36,268 bases of DNA from Fluviibacter sp964604465 (GTDB taxonomy: Bacteria; Pseudomonadota; Gammaproteobacteria; Burkholderiales; Rhodocyclaceae). The position numbers were made by a program, and so were the translations under genes. Below, one piece after another: positions 14,752 through 22,496 of this stretch. The stretch's first letter is position 1, and every line of letters begins with the position of its first letter. The notes under the pieces are model-generated. The model saw only the letters and a list, made by a program, of their open reading frames with translations. It was not told the DNA's origin and made no database searches. The DNA lies in NCBI GenBank assembly GCA_964604465.1, contig CAZRYZ010000008.1, forward strand, positions 1 to 36,268, given 5' to 3'.

Positions 14752-16103
14752 GCGGGTGCAATCGCAGGTTCACCCTCTGCCGGGGTGATGGTGTTCAGGC
14801 TGGGTTGCTCCCCCAAGATCCAGTCGGGCAATGGCGCCAGCTGCCCGGCGGCTCTAACTGCAGATGCGAAACCATCCTCATGAAATCCGTAACCAAGCCA
14901 GGCACCGGTGTAGAAGGTATGGTTCTGACCCGACAGTTGTTTGAGTATGGTTTGAGCATTAATGGCGGGGCCATCAAATACCGGATGTGCATAATGGATC
15001 TGCCGCAGGGTCTTTTCCGGTGCAGGCTCCTTCCATGGGTTGAGTGTGACGATAACGGGTGTCTGGGTCGGAAGCGGCTGGAGTTTGTTGAGAAGATAGG
15101 AAACGCTGACCGGTTGCTTTCCATCTTGTGCCGATAGTTTGCGGTCTGGGGCTGCGTAATTCCATGCGGCCCATGCTTTTGTGGATTGGGGAAGCAGTGA
15201 GGTGTCCGTATGCAGGACTGCGCGGTTGGGCTGGTAGGCAATGACCGACAGTAACGCTATCTCCTGTTGAGTCGCGTCTTCACCAAGGAGCCGCAGTGCC
15301 TGGTCACTGTGGCAGCCCAGAATGACTTTATCAAACTGGTGACTTTCTTTGGCCGTGTGGATAGTGACGCCCGTAGCCGAACGCTCGATACGTGTGACTG
15401 CGGCATCCAGCTCGACATGGCCACCGCACCGCCGGATGGCGTCGATCAGAGCCGTTACGTAAACGCGGGAACCGCCCGAGATCGTCATCCACGTTGGTCG
15501 GTTGACGATCTGTAACAGACCATGGTTATGACAGAAGCGCACAAAGGTGTGAAACGGATAGGCGAGCATCTGCTGCGTCGGGCAGGACCAGATTGCCGCG
15601 GCCATCGGTAGTAGATAATCTTGACGGAAAGGCGCGCTGTAATGGTGACGATCGAGGTAGGTCCCCAGCGAAAGATCACGAAGTGCCGGGTTATCGAGGT
15701 CAGCAGTCGCCTGACGATTGAACCGGAGTATGTCCCATAACATCCGCCAGAACGATGCTTTGAAAAGATTTCGCCGCTGGGCGAAGACCGAATTCAGGTC
15801 TGTACCGGCCCATTCAAGTGCGGCATCACCCACCTTGACCGAAAAAGACATGTCACTTTTGACGACGGGGATCTGCAGATGGCTGAAGAGCCGGCAGAGC
15901 AGGGGATAGGTGCGTTCGTTAAAAACCAGAAATCCCGTGTCAACCCCGAATTGGCGTCCTTCCAAGGTGATATCGACCGTATGGCTGTGGCCTCCGGGGC
16001 GGTCATCTGCCTCGAAGACCGTGACCTCATGATGCGAACTGAGCAGATACGCACTGCCTAGTCCGGAAATGCCGCTGCCAATCACTGCAATTTTCTGACG
16101 CAT
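14748..16103 (-). CDS. NAD(P)/FAD-dependent amine-oxidase-like oxidoreductase
   Basis: A 451-residue flavoprotein. Its N-terminal dinucleotide-binding motif is IAVIGSGISGLGSAYLL at 4-20, followed by EADDRPGGHSHTVDI and DTGFLVFNERTYPLLCRLF, the typical signature of this cluster's FAD enzyme. Related proteins resemble phytoene-desaturase/amine-oxidase folds and are implicated in acyl-chain oxidation in Rhodobacter's methylated/furan fatty-acid pathway; that role here is inference from context. Its start overlaps the gpx stop by one base and its end overlaps DUF1365 by 4 bp. Confidence 0.9.
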   Translation of the reverse strand: MRQKIAVIGSGISGLGSAYLLSSHHEVTVFEADDRPGGHSHTVDITLEGRQFGVDTGFLVFNERTYPLLCRLFSHLQIPVVKSDMSFSVKVGDAALEWAGTDLNSVFAQRRNLFKASFWRMLWDILRFNRQATADLDNPALRDLSLGTYLDRHHYSAPFRQDYLLPMAAAIWSCPTQQMLAYPFHTFVRFCHNHGLLQIVNRPTWMTISGGSRVYVTALIDAIRRCGGHVELDAAVTRIERSATGVTIHTAKESHQFDKVILGCHSDQALRLLGEDATQQEIALLSVIAYQPNRAVLHTDTSLLPQSTKAWAAWNYAAPDRKLSAQDGKQPVSVSYLLNKLQPLPTQTPVIVTLNPWKEPAPEKTLRQIHYAHPVFDGPAINAQTILKQLSGQNHTFYTGAWLGYGFHEDGFASAVRAAGQLAPLPDWILGEQPSLNTITPAEGEPAIAPA

Positions 16104-16747
16104 CAGAAGACTCCTTGAGGTTTCATACGACCGACCGCCGAAGCAGTCTGGGGGCTCAGCATCTTTTCGATAGCCCCGGTGAGGGCTTTGCTTTCGGGAG
16201 CAATCTGACTGCCAAAACTTAATACCTGACGCCCATCGCGACTGATCAGGTATTTGTGAAAGTTCCAGGAAGGCGTTTCCCCGGTGATCTTGCCCAGCCC
16301 TTGAAACAAGGGGTTAGCGTTAGGACCGCGGACATGGGATTTGGCAAACATGGGAAACCGGATGCCGTAGGTGTTCTGACAGAAGTCCGCAATTTTTTTG
16401 TTGCTGCCGGGTTCCTGTTGTCCGAAATCGTTAGAGGGAAAGCCCAGAACAACGAAACCCTGTCCCTTGAAACGTTCGTACAGACGTTCGAGACCATCGT
16501 ATTGATGGGTAAAACCGCAATAGCTGGCCGTATTCACGACGAGAACAACCTGCCCTGAGTACTGGCAAAGCGATTGAGGACTTTCATCCTGTAGTTTCGG
16601 GTACGTGCTCTTTAGTAATTCGATGCACCGGTTTTCCGGAGGGGCATCAGTGGGCGTGCCCCGCGCCGAAAGGCTGCCAAACAACATCCCTGCCGTAATC
16701 AGACAACCGATGGTGACCGTTTTGATGGATCGTTGAATTCTTTTCAT
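16103..16747 (-). CDS. Exported glutathione-peroxidase-family protein
   Basis: A 214-residue thiol peroxidase. The N-terminal 30-35 residues look like a signal sequence (basic start, then GCLITAGMLFGSL, cleavage near SARG), so it may act in the periplasm, unlike cytosolic BtuE. The catalytic motif is VNTASYCGFT with Cys77; FPSNDFGQQEPG carries the conserved Gln, and SWNFHKYL the conserved Trp/Asn. Cysteine replaces selenocysteine, as usual in bacteria; thioredoxin-like reductants are the likely donors. It would remove lipid or hydrogen peroxides. It is the first gene of the seven-gene operon. The ATG is one base from the operator and has no Shine-Dalgarno sequence. Confidence 0.9.
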   Translation of the reverse strand: MKRIQRSIKTVTIGCLITAGMLFGSLSARGTPTDAPPENRCIELLKSTYPKLQDESPQSLCQYSGQVVLVVNTASYCGFTHQYDGLERLYERFKGQGFVVLGFPSNDFGQQEPGSNKKIADFCQNTYGIRFPMFAKSHVRGPNANPLFQGLGKITGETPSWNFHKYLISRDGRQVLSFGSQIAPESKALTGAIEKMLSPQTASAVGRMKPQGVF

Positions 16748-16748
16748 T

Positions 16749-16759
16749 TGTCTAAGACA
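16749..16759. promoter_or_regulatory. Operator 1 (gpx side), TGTC-N3-GACA palindrome
   Basis: TGTCTAAGACA lies between the predicted gpx transcription start (about 16770) and the gpx ATG (16747), at roughly +11 to +21. A protein bound here would block the leftward operon by obstruction. It has the same core as 16811-16821 and 6626-6636. Confidence 0.6.
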
Positions 16760-16765
16760 TAATTG

Positions 16766-16793
16766 TTTACAACTGAAAAATATGCCTTAAAAT
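16766..16793 (+). promoter_or_regulatory. Promoter of the MerR/B12 regulator operon
   Basis: TTTACA at 16766-16771 and TAAAAT at 16788-16793 are separated by 16 bp. Start is predicted near 16800. The element overlaps the divergent gpx promoter, so the two promoters probably compete for polymerase. Confidence 0.6.
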
Positions 16794-16805
16794 GACACTT
16801 GTCAA
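16777..16805 (-). promoter_or_regulatory. Promoter of the gpx operon
   Basis: Read leftward, a perfect TTGACA (16805-16800) and TATTTT (16782-16777) are separated by 17 bp. Start is near 16770, with a leader of only about 23 nt that contains operator 1. Confidence 0.65.
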
Positions 16806-16810
16806 CAACT

Positions 16811-16821
16811 TGTCGTAGACA
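16811..16821. promoter_or_regulatory. Operator 2 (regulator side), TGTC-N3-GACA palindrome
   Basis: TGTCGTAGACA, extending to TTGTC-GTA-GACAA, lies at about +11 to +21 of the regulator promoter and 4 bp before its ATG. This position predicts autorepression. Its centre is 62 bp from the centre of operator 1, close to six helical turns. Confidence 0.62.
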
Positions 16822-16825
16822 AAAA

Positions 16826-17743
16826 ATGGATCCTATAGATTTAGATTCCTTTATGCACATCGCCGAGGTCGAGCGGGATACGGGCATTGGCAAAGACACC
16901 TTACGTGTCTGGGAGCGTCGGTACGGGTTTCCCCAACCTCTACGTGATGACGACGGCGAGCGCATTTATCCGACCGATCAGCTGGAAAGGCTTCGAATCA
17001 TTCGAAGACTACTCGACAAGGGAATGCGCCCGGGCAAGGTGATCGGCCTGCCGATGGATGAACTGAACGAGTTGTTGGACAGCCATACCGTCAAAATCGA
17101 AGATCAGGCGCATTTTGCATTTTGCAGCGGATTGCTCAAGCTGATCCGTCTGCATCGTGGGCAGGATTTGCGTGACAGCCTGAACCGGATCCTCGTCAAA
17201 GAAGGCCTACAGAACTTCATTATCAGAACCGTTGTTCCCATGAATAGTCTGGTGGGTAATGCCTGGTTGCGGGGTGAGCTGTCGATTCCCGAAGAGCATC
17301 TGTATACAGAACAAGTCCAGAATGTGATTCGGCATGCCATCCAGTTGCAGGTGGCCGGGACGCACCCCCCGAGAATTCTTCTGACGACTTTTCCTGATGA
17401 AGAGCATGGCCTGGGACTGCTTATGGTCGAGGCCCTTTGTACGACCGAAGGGGCACAATGTATTTCTCTAGGTCCGAGAATTCCACTGGCTGATATTGCC
17501 CGATACGCACAGGATGGCAGTTTTGATGTGGTGGCGGTTTCATTCAGTGCCGCCTATCCAAGTCGTGATCTTGTGCGAGATCTGACTCACTTCCGTGCAA
17601 TGCTCCCCAAGCATTTGTCGATCTGGGTCGGCGGGGCAGGGGTTAATCAACGCCGCATCGATCTACCCAATGTCCGGGTGCATACCGATATTACGGGGGT
17701 GCCCGAGCTAGTTTCGGCTTGGCGCCTATCGCACGATCACTAA
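16826..17743 (+). CDS. CarH/LitR-like MerR regulator with cobalamin-binding domain
   Basis: A 305-residue protein. Residues 9-75 are a MerR winged-helix DNA-binding domain, with the signature DTLRVWERRYGFPQP at 24-38. Residues about 95-180 are the helical B12-binding part, and about 180-305 a Rossmann-like cobalamin domain. It keeps both CarH/LitR signatures: W-x9-EH (Trp147, Glu157, His158), covering the upper face of adenosylcobalamin, and ExHxxG (Glu192, His194, Gly197), with His194 as the likely lower ligand. CarH proteins bind DNA in the dark with AdoCbl and release it in light; the same is inferred here. ATG 16826 is the best start although no Shine-Dalgarno sequence is present; 16853 is an alternative. 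First gene of an operon with an SDR and DUF3429. Confidence 0.9.
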   Translation: MDPIDLDSFMHIAEVERDTGIGKDTLRVWERRYGFPQPLRDDDGERIYPTDQLERLRIIRRLLDKGMRPGKVIGLPMDELNELLDSHTVKIEDQAHFAFCSGLLKLIRLHRGQDLRDSLNRILVKEGLQNFIIRTVVPMNSLVGNAWLRGELSIPEEHLYTEQVQNVIRHAIQLQVAGTHPPRILLTTFPDEEHGLGLLMVEALCTTEGAQCISLGPRIPLADIARYAQDGSFDVVAVSFSAAYPSRDLVRDLTHFRAMLPKHLSIWVGGAGVNQRRIDLPNVRVHTDITGVPELVSAWRLSHDH

Positions 17744-17768
17744 TCCCATGATCAACAAGGAGAAACTC

Positions 17769-18509
17769 ATGAACAAGATTGCATTGATCACGGGTGCCGC
17801 TGGTGGGCTGGGTCAGGCGCTGGCGAATCGTCTGGCTGATGAGGGCTGGCAACTGGTGGTGACCAGCCGAGAGGCGCAACGCCTCAAAGATGCTTTTGGT
17901 GATAAGCATCTGCAGATTGCAGCCGATTGTTCGACCCCGGAAGGCGCGAAACATATTCTGGAGGTTGCTGCTACTCAGGGGCTAATCCCACAGGCATTGG
18001 CCCATTGTGCGGGGAACATTCGCCTCGGTGCTTTACACCGGATGAGTGAGACTGAGTTCCGCGAGACACTCGATGCGAATCTGGTCAGTGCGTTTCATAC
18101 CCTGGCAGCATTTATCGGTAACCTGCGGCAGCATAATCTGCCGGGGAGTGCCGTGCTGGTTTCCTCGGTCGCTGCCCAGATCGGTACGCCCAATCACGAA
18201 GCCGTCGCTGCGGCAAAAGCCGGTGTCGAGGGTCTGGCCCGAGGGGCCGCGGCCACCTATGCGCCTTACGGTATCCGTGTCAATGTGGTGGCGCCGGGTA
18301 TTATGGACTCACCGGCAACGCGTGCGATCCTAGGTAGCGATGCGGCGCGGAATGCAGCTGCAAAACAATACCCATTGCCCGGTATTGGCTCGACGGATGA
18401 ACTGGCCGATCTGATGAGCTGGTTGATGTCAGTCCGCAGTGGTCGGGTGACTGCCCAGGTCTGGTCGGTGGATGGCGGATTCACTGGCATCCGCCCCTTG
18501 GTCAAGTAG
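17769..18509 (+). CDS. Atypical short-chain dehydrogenase-like protein lacking the catalytic tyrosine
   Basis: A 246-residue protein with an SDR Rossmann fold: cofactor motif TGAAGGLGQAL near residue 8, SSVAAQIG, and the post-active-site RVNVVAPGIMDSP. The usual Y-x3-K is V-A-A-A-K (Val146, Lys150) in PNHEAVAAAKAG, so the proton-donating Tyr is absent; the usual NAG is CAG. It may therefore use another residue or bind cofactor without classical catalysis. ATG 17769 is chosen over 17748 because AAGGAG at 17757-17762 is well placed. It follows the regulator by 25 bp and precedes DUF3429 by 9 bp, forming an operon. Confidence 0.85.
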   Translation: MNKIALITGAAGGLGQALANRLADEGWQLVVTSREAQRLKDAFGDKHLQIAADCSTPEGAKHILEVAATQGLIPQALAHCAGNIRLGALHRMSETEFRETLDANLVSAFHTLAAFIGNLRQHNLPGSAVLVSSVAAQIGTPNHEAVAAAKAGVEGLARGAAATYAPYGIRVNVVAPGIMDSPATRAILGSDAARNAAAKQYPLPGIGSTDELADLMSWLMSVRSGRVTAQVWSVDGGFTGIRPLVK

Positions 18510-18518
18510 GGGAAGTAA

Positions 18519-18971
18519 ATGCATCGACATTCGCTACCCATGACCGTCGGTCTGCTGGGTTACGGTGGGTTGATTCCATTTGTGGGACTTGCACTATTGT
18601 CGATTGGAGAACCCGCGCACGGAATTCTCTATCGGGGTGCGCTTCTGCTCTATGGCGCGGTGATCCTGAGTTTCATCGGTGCCATCCACTGGGGCATCGC
18701 GATGTTTGCAGATCGCCTAGACGAGCCAACACGGCGTAGCTGCTACATATGGAGTGTTGTGCCCTCACTGATGGCATGGAGCACTTATGTTTTGTCACCT
18801 ATCGGCGCGGCAATGATTCTGATCCTGGGATTTGTTCTTCAGTATTGGCGTGACCTGTCCCTGCGTCAGCACATTTCCCTGCCAAACTGGTATTTACCCT
18901 TACGTATACGTTTGACTTTGGTTGCTTGTGGTTGTCTGTCAGTTGGGGTGTTACTACCTGTTCTGCGATGA
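18519..18971 (+). CDS. DUF3429 family membrane protein
   Basis: A 150-residue integral membrane protein with about five hydrophobic segments. The DUF3429 signature is seen: LGYGGLIPFVGLALL near 12-28, then YGAVILSFIGAIHWGIAM near 45-62, and later the conserved YWRDLSL. Function unknown. The start has a GGGGAAG ribosome site. Last gene of the regulator operon; its final 18 bp overlap the end of the convergent metallo-hydrolase gene. DUF3429 genes are often found with the LitR/SDR/CFA group. Confidence 0.85.
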   Translation: MHRHSLPMTVGLLGYGGLIPFVGLALLSIGEPAHGILYRGALLLYGAVILSFIGAIHWGIAMFADRLDEPTRRSCYIWSVVPSLMAWSTYVLSPIGAAMILILGFVLQYWRDLSLRQHISLPNWYLPLRIRLTLVACGCLSVGVLLPVLR

Positions 18972-20063
18972 AGTCCCTTGCCTCTCTGGGTAGGAGCGGG
19001 ATTCTCCGATAGCAAGCAAACGAAATGTCTCTGGCGAGATACCGGCTTCCTGTCGAGATCTCGCAAGGGCAACCGGTGGTTCGTCTAGGGATTCGTCACT
19101 GAGCCCATCAAAGGTGCCCCAGTGGATGCCGAAAGCCTGTTTGGCACCAATCGTTTTGAAGACTTGAATCGCCTCTTGAGGGTCGATATGTGCGCGCTTC
19201 ATGAACCATCGAGGATCATAAACCCCGATAGGAATGGCGGCCAGATCGAAGCCGCCATGTTGCCGCCCAATGTCAACAATATCAGGTGAATAAGCCAGAT
19301 CGCCGGCAAACCAGAAACGGAATTGCTCATTCTCGATCGCCCAGCTGCCCCAGAGTGTTTCGTTCCGGTCAAACGGTGAGCGTGCCGACCAGTGTTGTAC
19401 AGCGAGAAAGCGGATCATGCTGGGTCCGTGCTTTCCGGAAATGGATTGGCGTTCATCCCAGTCCATGGCAAACACGTTCTTTCCGGGGCCGCTGATGATG
19501 GCTCCGGGGACATGATCGGCAAACCAGAGATCCACACCGAGTGGGACGTAAAATTTTGGCGCGCCACCCTGCTGAAGCGCGAGCCGCCTGACAGTGTCGA
19601 GATCTAGGTGGTCGTAGTGGTTGTGTGAGATAAAGACAGCGTCAATGTGAGGTAATTGCTCGAACGGGATTCCCGGTGGCTGAGCCCGTTTAGGGCCGAA
19701 CGGCGGGATGGGCGAGGCGTAGTCGGCATAGACCGGATCAAACAGCATGTTGAGACCGTTGCTTTGGTAAAGCACGCTGGAGTGGCCAATCCACGTGACT
19801 TGAGCTGTTCCCTGGGGGTTGTGAAGACGCGTTGGGTCGACCTGAGTTTGAGGGGTTGGCATCTTTGCCGGTTTGGGCAGACCTTCAGTAATACGCGTCC
19901 ATTGCCACTGCAAAAAGTTTTGACTGTGTGAAAGGTCGGCGTAGCGATTCTTGAAACGGCCATCCTCATCACGGATTGATTGTGCGGTTGCCGCAACCGG
20001 AATTGATAGAAGGGCACCGGCAAGCAGTGCACGACTCATTAGTAATAGGCTGCAACGCAACAT
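18954..20063 (-). CDS. Exported metallo-beta-lactamase-fold hydrolase, NAPE-PLD-like
   Basis: About 369 residues from ATG 20063, with a signal peptide (cleavage near ATA-QS). The mature protein matches the NAPE-PLD/RomA-like branch of the metallo-beta-lactamase fold: VTWIGHSSVLYQSNGLNMLFDPVY, the metal-binding HNHYDHLD, VQHWSARSPFDRNETLWGSW, FWFAGDLAYSPD, and late His residues in RAHIDPQEA and FGIHWGTF. Relatives hydrolyse N-acyl phosphatidylethanolamine or similar phosphodiesters; the substrate here is unknown. An in-frame TTG at 20099 would lengthen it but spoils the signal peptide. Divergent from katG and tail-overlapping with DUF3429. Confidence 0.85.
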   Translation of the reverse strand: MLRCSLLLMSRALLAGALLSIPVAATAQSIRDEDGRFKNRYADLSHSQNFLQWQWTRITEGLPKPAKMPTPQTQVDPTRLHNPQGTAQVTWIGHSSVLYQSNGLNMLFDPVYADYASPIPPFGPKRAQPPGIPFEQLPHIDAVFISHNHYDHLDLDTVRRLALQQGGAPKFYVPLGVDLWFADHVPGAIISGPGKNVFAMDWDERQSISGKHGPSMIRFLAVQHWSARSPFDRNETLWGSWAIENEQFRFWFAGDLAYSPDIVDIGRQHGGFDLAAIPIGVYDPRWFMKRAHIDPQEAIQVFKTIGAKQAFGIHWGTFDGLSDESLDEPPVALARSRQEAGISPETFRLLAIGESRSYPERQGTSSQNR

Positions 20064-20119
20064 GATCTGATAGCTTTGACCTATGGGGGATATACGCAAA
20101 TACGATTGGACGCTACGGC

Positions 20120-20140
20120 ATCAGAAGTTTACATTCTGAT
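20120..20140. promoter_or_regulatory. Inverted repeat between the metallo-hydrolase gene and katG
   Basis: ATCAGAA at 20120-20126 and TTCTGAT at 20134-20140 form a perfect 7-bp inverted repeat with a 7-bp centre. A second dyad, CTCAT-TC-ATGAG, is at 20146-20157. They lie 57-94 bp before the katG ATG, where a regulator could act on one or both divergent genes. The binding protein is not identified. Confidence 0.4.
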
Positions 20141-20213
20141 CATGTCTCATTCATGAGGCAATGACCATCTTCCAGAATTTATCCGCAATAACGGTTCATA
20201 CAAGGAGTGCACT

Positions 20214-22382
20214 ATGTCATCCCAGGGAAAATGCCCCATCATGCACGGCGCGATCACCGAGAGCGGTGCGGCGAATAGCAACGTGGCCTGGTGGCCGAAA
20301 TCGTTGAATCTGGATATCCTGCATCAGCATGATGCCAAGACGAACCCCATGGGTCCATCGTTTGATTATCGCGATGAACTTGAAAAACTAGATGTCACTG
20401 CGCTCAAGAATGATCTCAAGGCTTTGATGACTGAAAGCCAACCCTGGTGGCCAGCCGATTGGGGGCATTATGGTGGTTTGTTCATCCGGATGGCGTGGCA
20501 CTCGGCGGGCACCTATCGCATTGCCGATGGTCGAGGTGGCGCTGGTACCGGTAATCAGCGTTTCGCACCGCTCAACTCCTGGCCGGATAATGCCAACCTC
20601 GACAAAGCGCGCCGCTTACTCTGGCCAATCAAGAAAAAATACGGCAACAAAATCAGTTGGGCCGATTTAATGATTCTCGCCGGTAACATGGCTTACGAGT
20701 CGATGGGTCTGAAGACCTTCGGCTTCGCTTTTGGCCGTGAAGATATCTGGCATCCGGAAAAGGACATCTACTGGGGTTCGGAACGCGAGTGGCTACAGAA
20801 GAGTGGCGGTGAGGGAAGCCGTTATTCAGGGGAACGTGATCTTGAGAACCCCCTGGCGGCTGTGATGATGGGGCTGATCTATGTGAACCCAGAGGGGGTA
20901 GATGGTCAGCCGGATCCGCTCAAGACCGCGCGGGACGTGCGCATTACTTTTGCCCGCATGGCCATGAATGATGAAGAGACTGTGGCGCTCACCGCCGGTG
21001 GCCATACTGTGGGCAAATCGCACGGTAACGGGGATGCAGCCAATCTCGGTCCGGCACCGGAGGGCGCCCCTATTGATGAGCAAGGTCTGGGCTGGATAAA
21101 TCACAAGACACGCGGTATTGGTCGTGACACCGTGACCAGCGGTATCGAGGGTGCCTGGACCAGTCACCCGACCCGGTGGGATAACGGCTACTTCGATATG
21201 CTGCTCAATCACGATTGGGAGTTGACCAAGAGCCCGGCAGGCGCCTGGCAGTGGAAGCCCGTTAACATCAAGCCGGAAGACATGCCGGCGGATGTTGAAG
21301 ACAGCAGTATTCGCTGCATGCCGATGATGACGGATGCGGACATGGCCATGAAAATGGATCCGGAATACCGCAAGATCTCGGAGCGCTTCCACAAGGATCC
21401 GGCTTATTTCAGCGAGGTGTTTGCCCGCGCCTGGTTCAAACTCACCCACCGCGACATGGGCCCGAAAGCACGTTATATCGGACCGGATGTGCCCAAGGAA
21501 GATCTGATCTGGCAGGACCCTGTGCCGGCTGGCCGGACGGATTATGATGTTGCCGTGGTCAAAGGCAAGATTGCCGTCAGTGGTCTTTCTGTGAGCGAGA
21601 TGGTCAGTACGGCCTGGGATAGTGCCCGGACTTTCCGTGGCTCGGACAAGCGCGGTGGTGCCAACGGCGCACGCATTCGACTGGCACCCCAGAAAGACTG
21701 GGAGGGCAACGAGCCTGCCCGTTTGGCTAAGGTGTTGGCAGTTTACGAGAAGATCGCAGCTGAAACAGGCGCCAGTGTTGCTGACGTCATTGTGCTTGGT
21801 GGCTCGGTCGGGATCGAGCAGGCTGCTAAGGCTGGAGGTTTTAATATAACAGTGCCTTTTGCACCGGGTCGGGGAGATGCCACCCAGGCACAGACCGATG
21901 TCGAATCCTTCGAGGTGCTTGAACCGCTGGCCGATGCTTATCGTAACTGGTTAAAGAAGGACTATGTGGTCACCCCCGAAGAGATCATGCTGGACAAAAC
22001 GCAGCTACTGCGTCTGACCGCACAGGAGATGACAGTGCTGGTGGGGGGCATGCGTGTGCTAGGTACAAACTACGGTGGCAGCAAGCACGGCGTCTTTACG
22101 GATCGCGAAGGGGTGTTGAGTAACGACTTCTTTGTGAATCTAACAGACATGGGCTACACCTGGAAACCGACGGGGCGCAACAGCTATGACATCGTTGAGC
22201 GCGATACAGGTAAAACCCGCTGGACGGCGACTCGGGTCGATCTGGTCTTCGGTTCCAATTCGGTCTTGCGGGCGCTGTCTGAGGTCTACGCCCAGGACGA
22301 TAACCGTGAGAAGTTTGTCAACGACTTTATCGCGGCCTGGGTCAAGGTCATGAATGCGGACCGGTATGATCTGAAGCATTGA
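20214..22382 (+). CDS. katG: Catalase-peroxidase
   Basis: A full-length 722-residue bifunctional heme enzyme that removes hydrogen peroxide. The N-terminal catalytic half has the distal-site RMAWHSAGTYR (Arg, Trp and His all present), the Tyr of MMGLIYVNPEG and the Met of TFARMAMNDEET, which form the Met-Tyr-Trp adduct needed for catalase activity. The proximal heme signature is VALTAGGHTVGKSHG. The C-terminal half is the usual non-heme duplicate. Start is supported by AAGGAG 7 bp upstream. It is a single gene closed by a strong terminator. No oxyR lies nearby. It complements the exported peroxidase in the adjacent regulon. Confidence 0.98.
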   Translation: MSSQGKCPIMHGAITESGAANSNVAWWPKSLNLDILHQHDAKTNPMGPSFDYRDELEKLDVTALKNDLKALMTESQPWWPADWGHYGGLFIRMAWHSAGTYRIADGRGGAGTGNQRFAPLNSWPDNANLDKARRLLWPIKKKYGNKISWADLMILAGNMAYESMGLKTFGFAFGREDIWHPEKDIYWGSEREWLQKSGGEGSRYSGERDLENPLAAVMMGLIYVNPEGVDGQPDPLKTARDVRITFARMAMNDEETVALTAGGHTVGKSHGNGDAANLGPAPEGAPIDEQGLGWINHKTRGIGRDTVTSGIEGAWTSHPTRWDNGYFDMLLNHDWELTKSPAGAWQWKPVNIKPEDMPADVEDSSIRCMPMMTDADMAMKMDPEYRKISERFHKDPAYFSEVFARAWFKLTHRDMGPKARYIGPDVPKEDLIWQDPVPAGRTDYDVAVVKGKIAVSGLSVSEMVSTAWDSARTFRGSDKRGGANGARIRLAPQKDWEGNEPARLAKVLAVYEKIAAETGASVADVIVLGGSVGIEQAAKAGGFNITVPFAPGRGDATQAQTDVESFEVLEPLADAYRNWLKKDYVVTPEEIMLDKTQLLRLTAQEMTVLVGGMRVLGTNYGGSKHGVFTDREGVLSNDFFVNLTDMGYTWKPTGRNSYDIVERDTGKTRWTATRVDLVFGSNSVLRALSEVYAQDDNREKFVNDFIAAWVKVMNADRYDLKH

Positions 22383-22410
22383 TCTGGTTCCAGCGTTCTG
22401 CTGCGGTCAG

Positions 22411-22443
22411 AAACGGGGGGCGTTCGCGCTCCCCGTTTTCTTG
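22411..22443 (+). terminator. Rho-independent terminator after katG
   Basis: A 12-bp stem (AAACGGGGGGCG with CGCTCCCCGTTT, one G-T pair) around a TTCG loop at 22423-22426 is followed by a short T-rich tail. It begins 29 bp after the katG stop. Confidence 0.85.
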
Positions 22444-22496
22444 GGACTTGCGGGATGACATATACTGCGCAAGTTTGAATAGATCTTTCGTTGCCT

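Noticed and set aside
16793..16804. TGACA-CT-TGTCA palindrome in the gpx/regulator intergenic region as an additional operator
   Set aside because: Half-sites are in the opposite orientation to the TGTC-N3-GACA sites, and it is explained by the promoter elements there; it could still matter, but evidence is insufficient.
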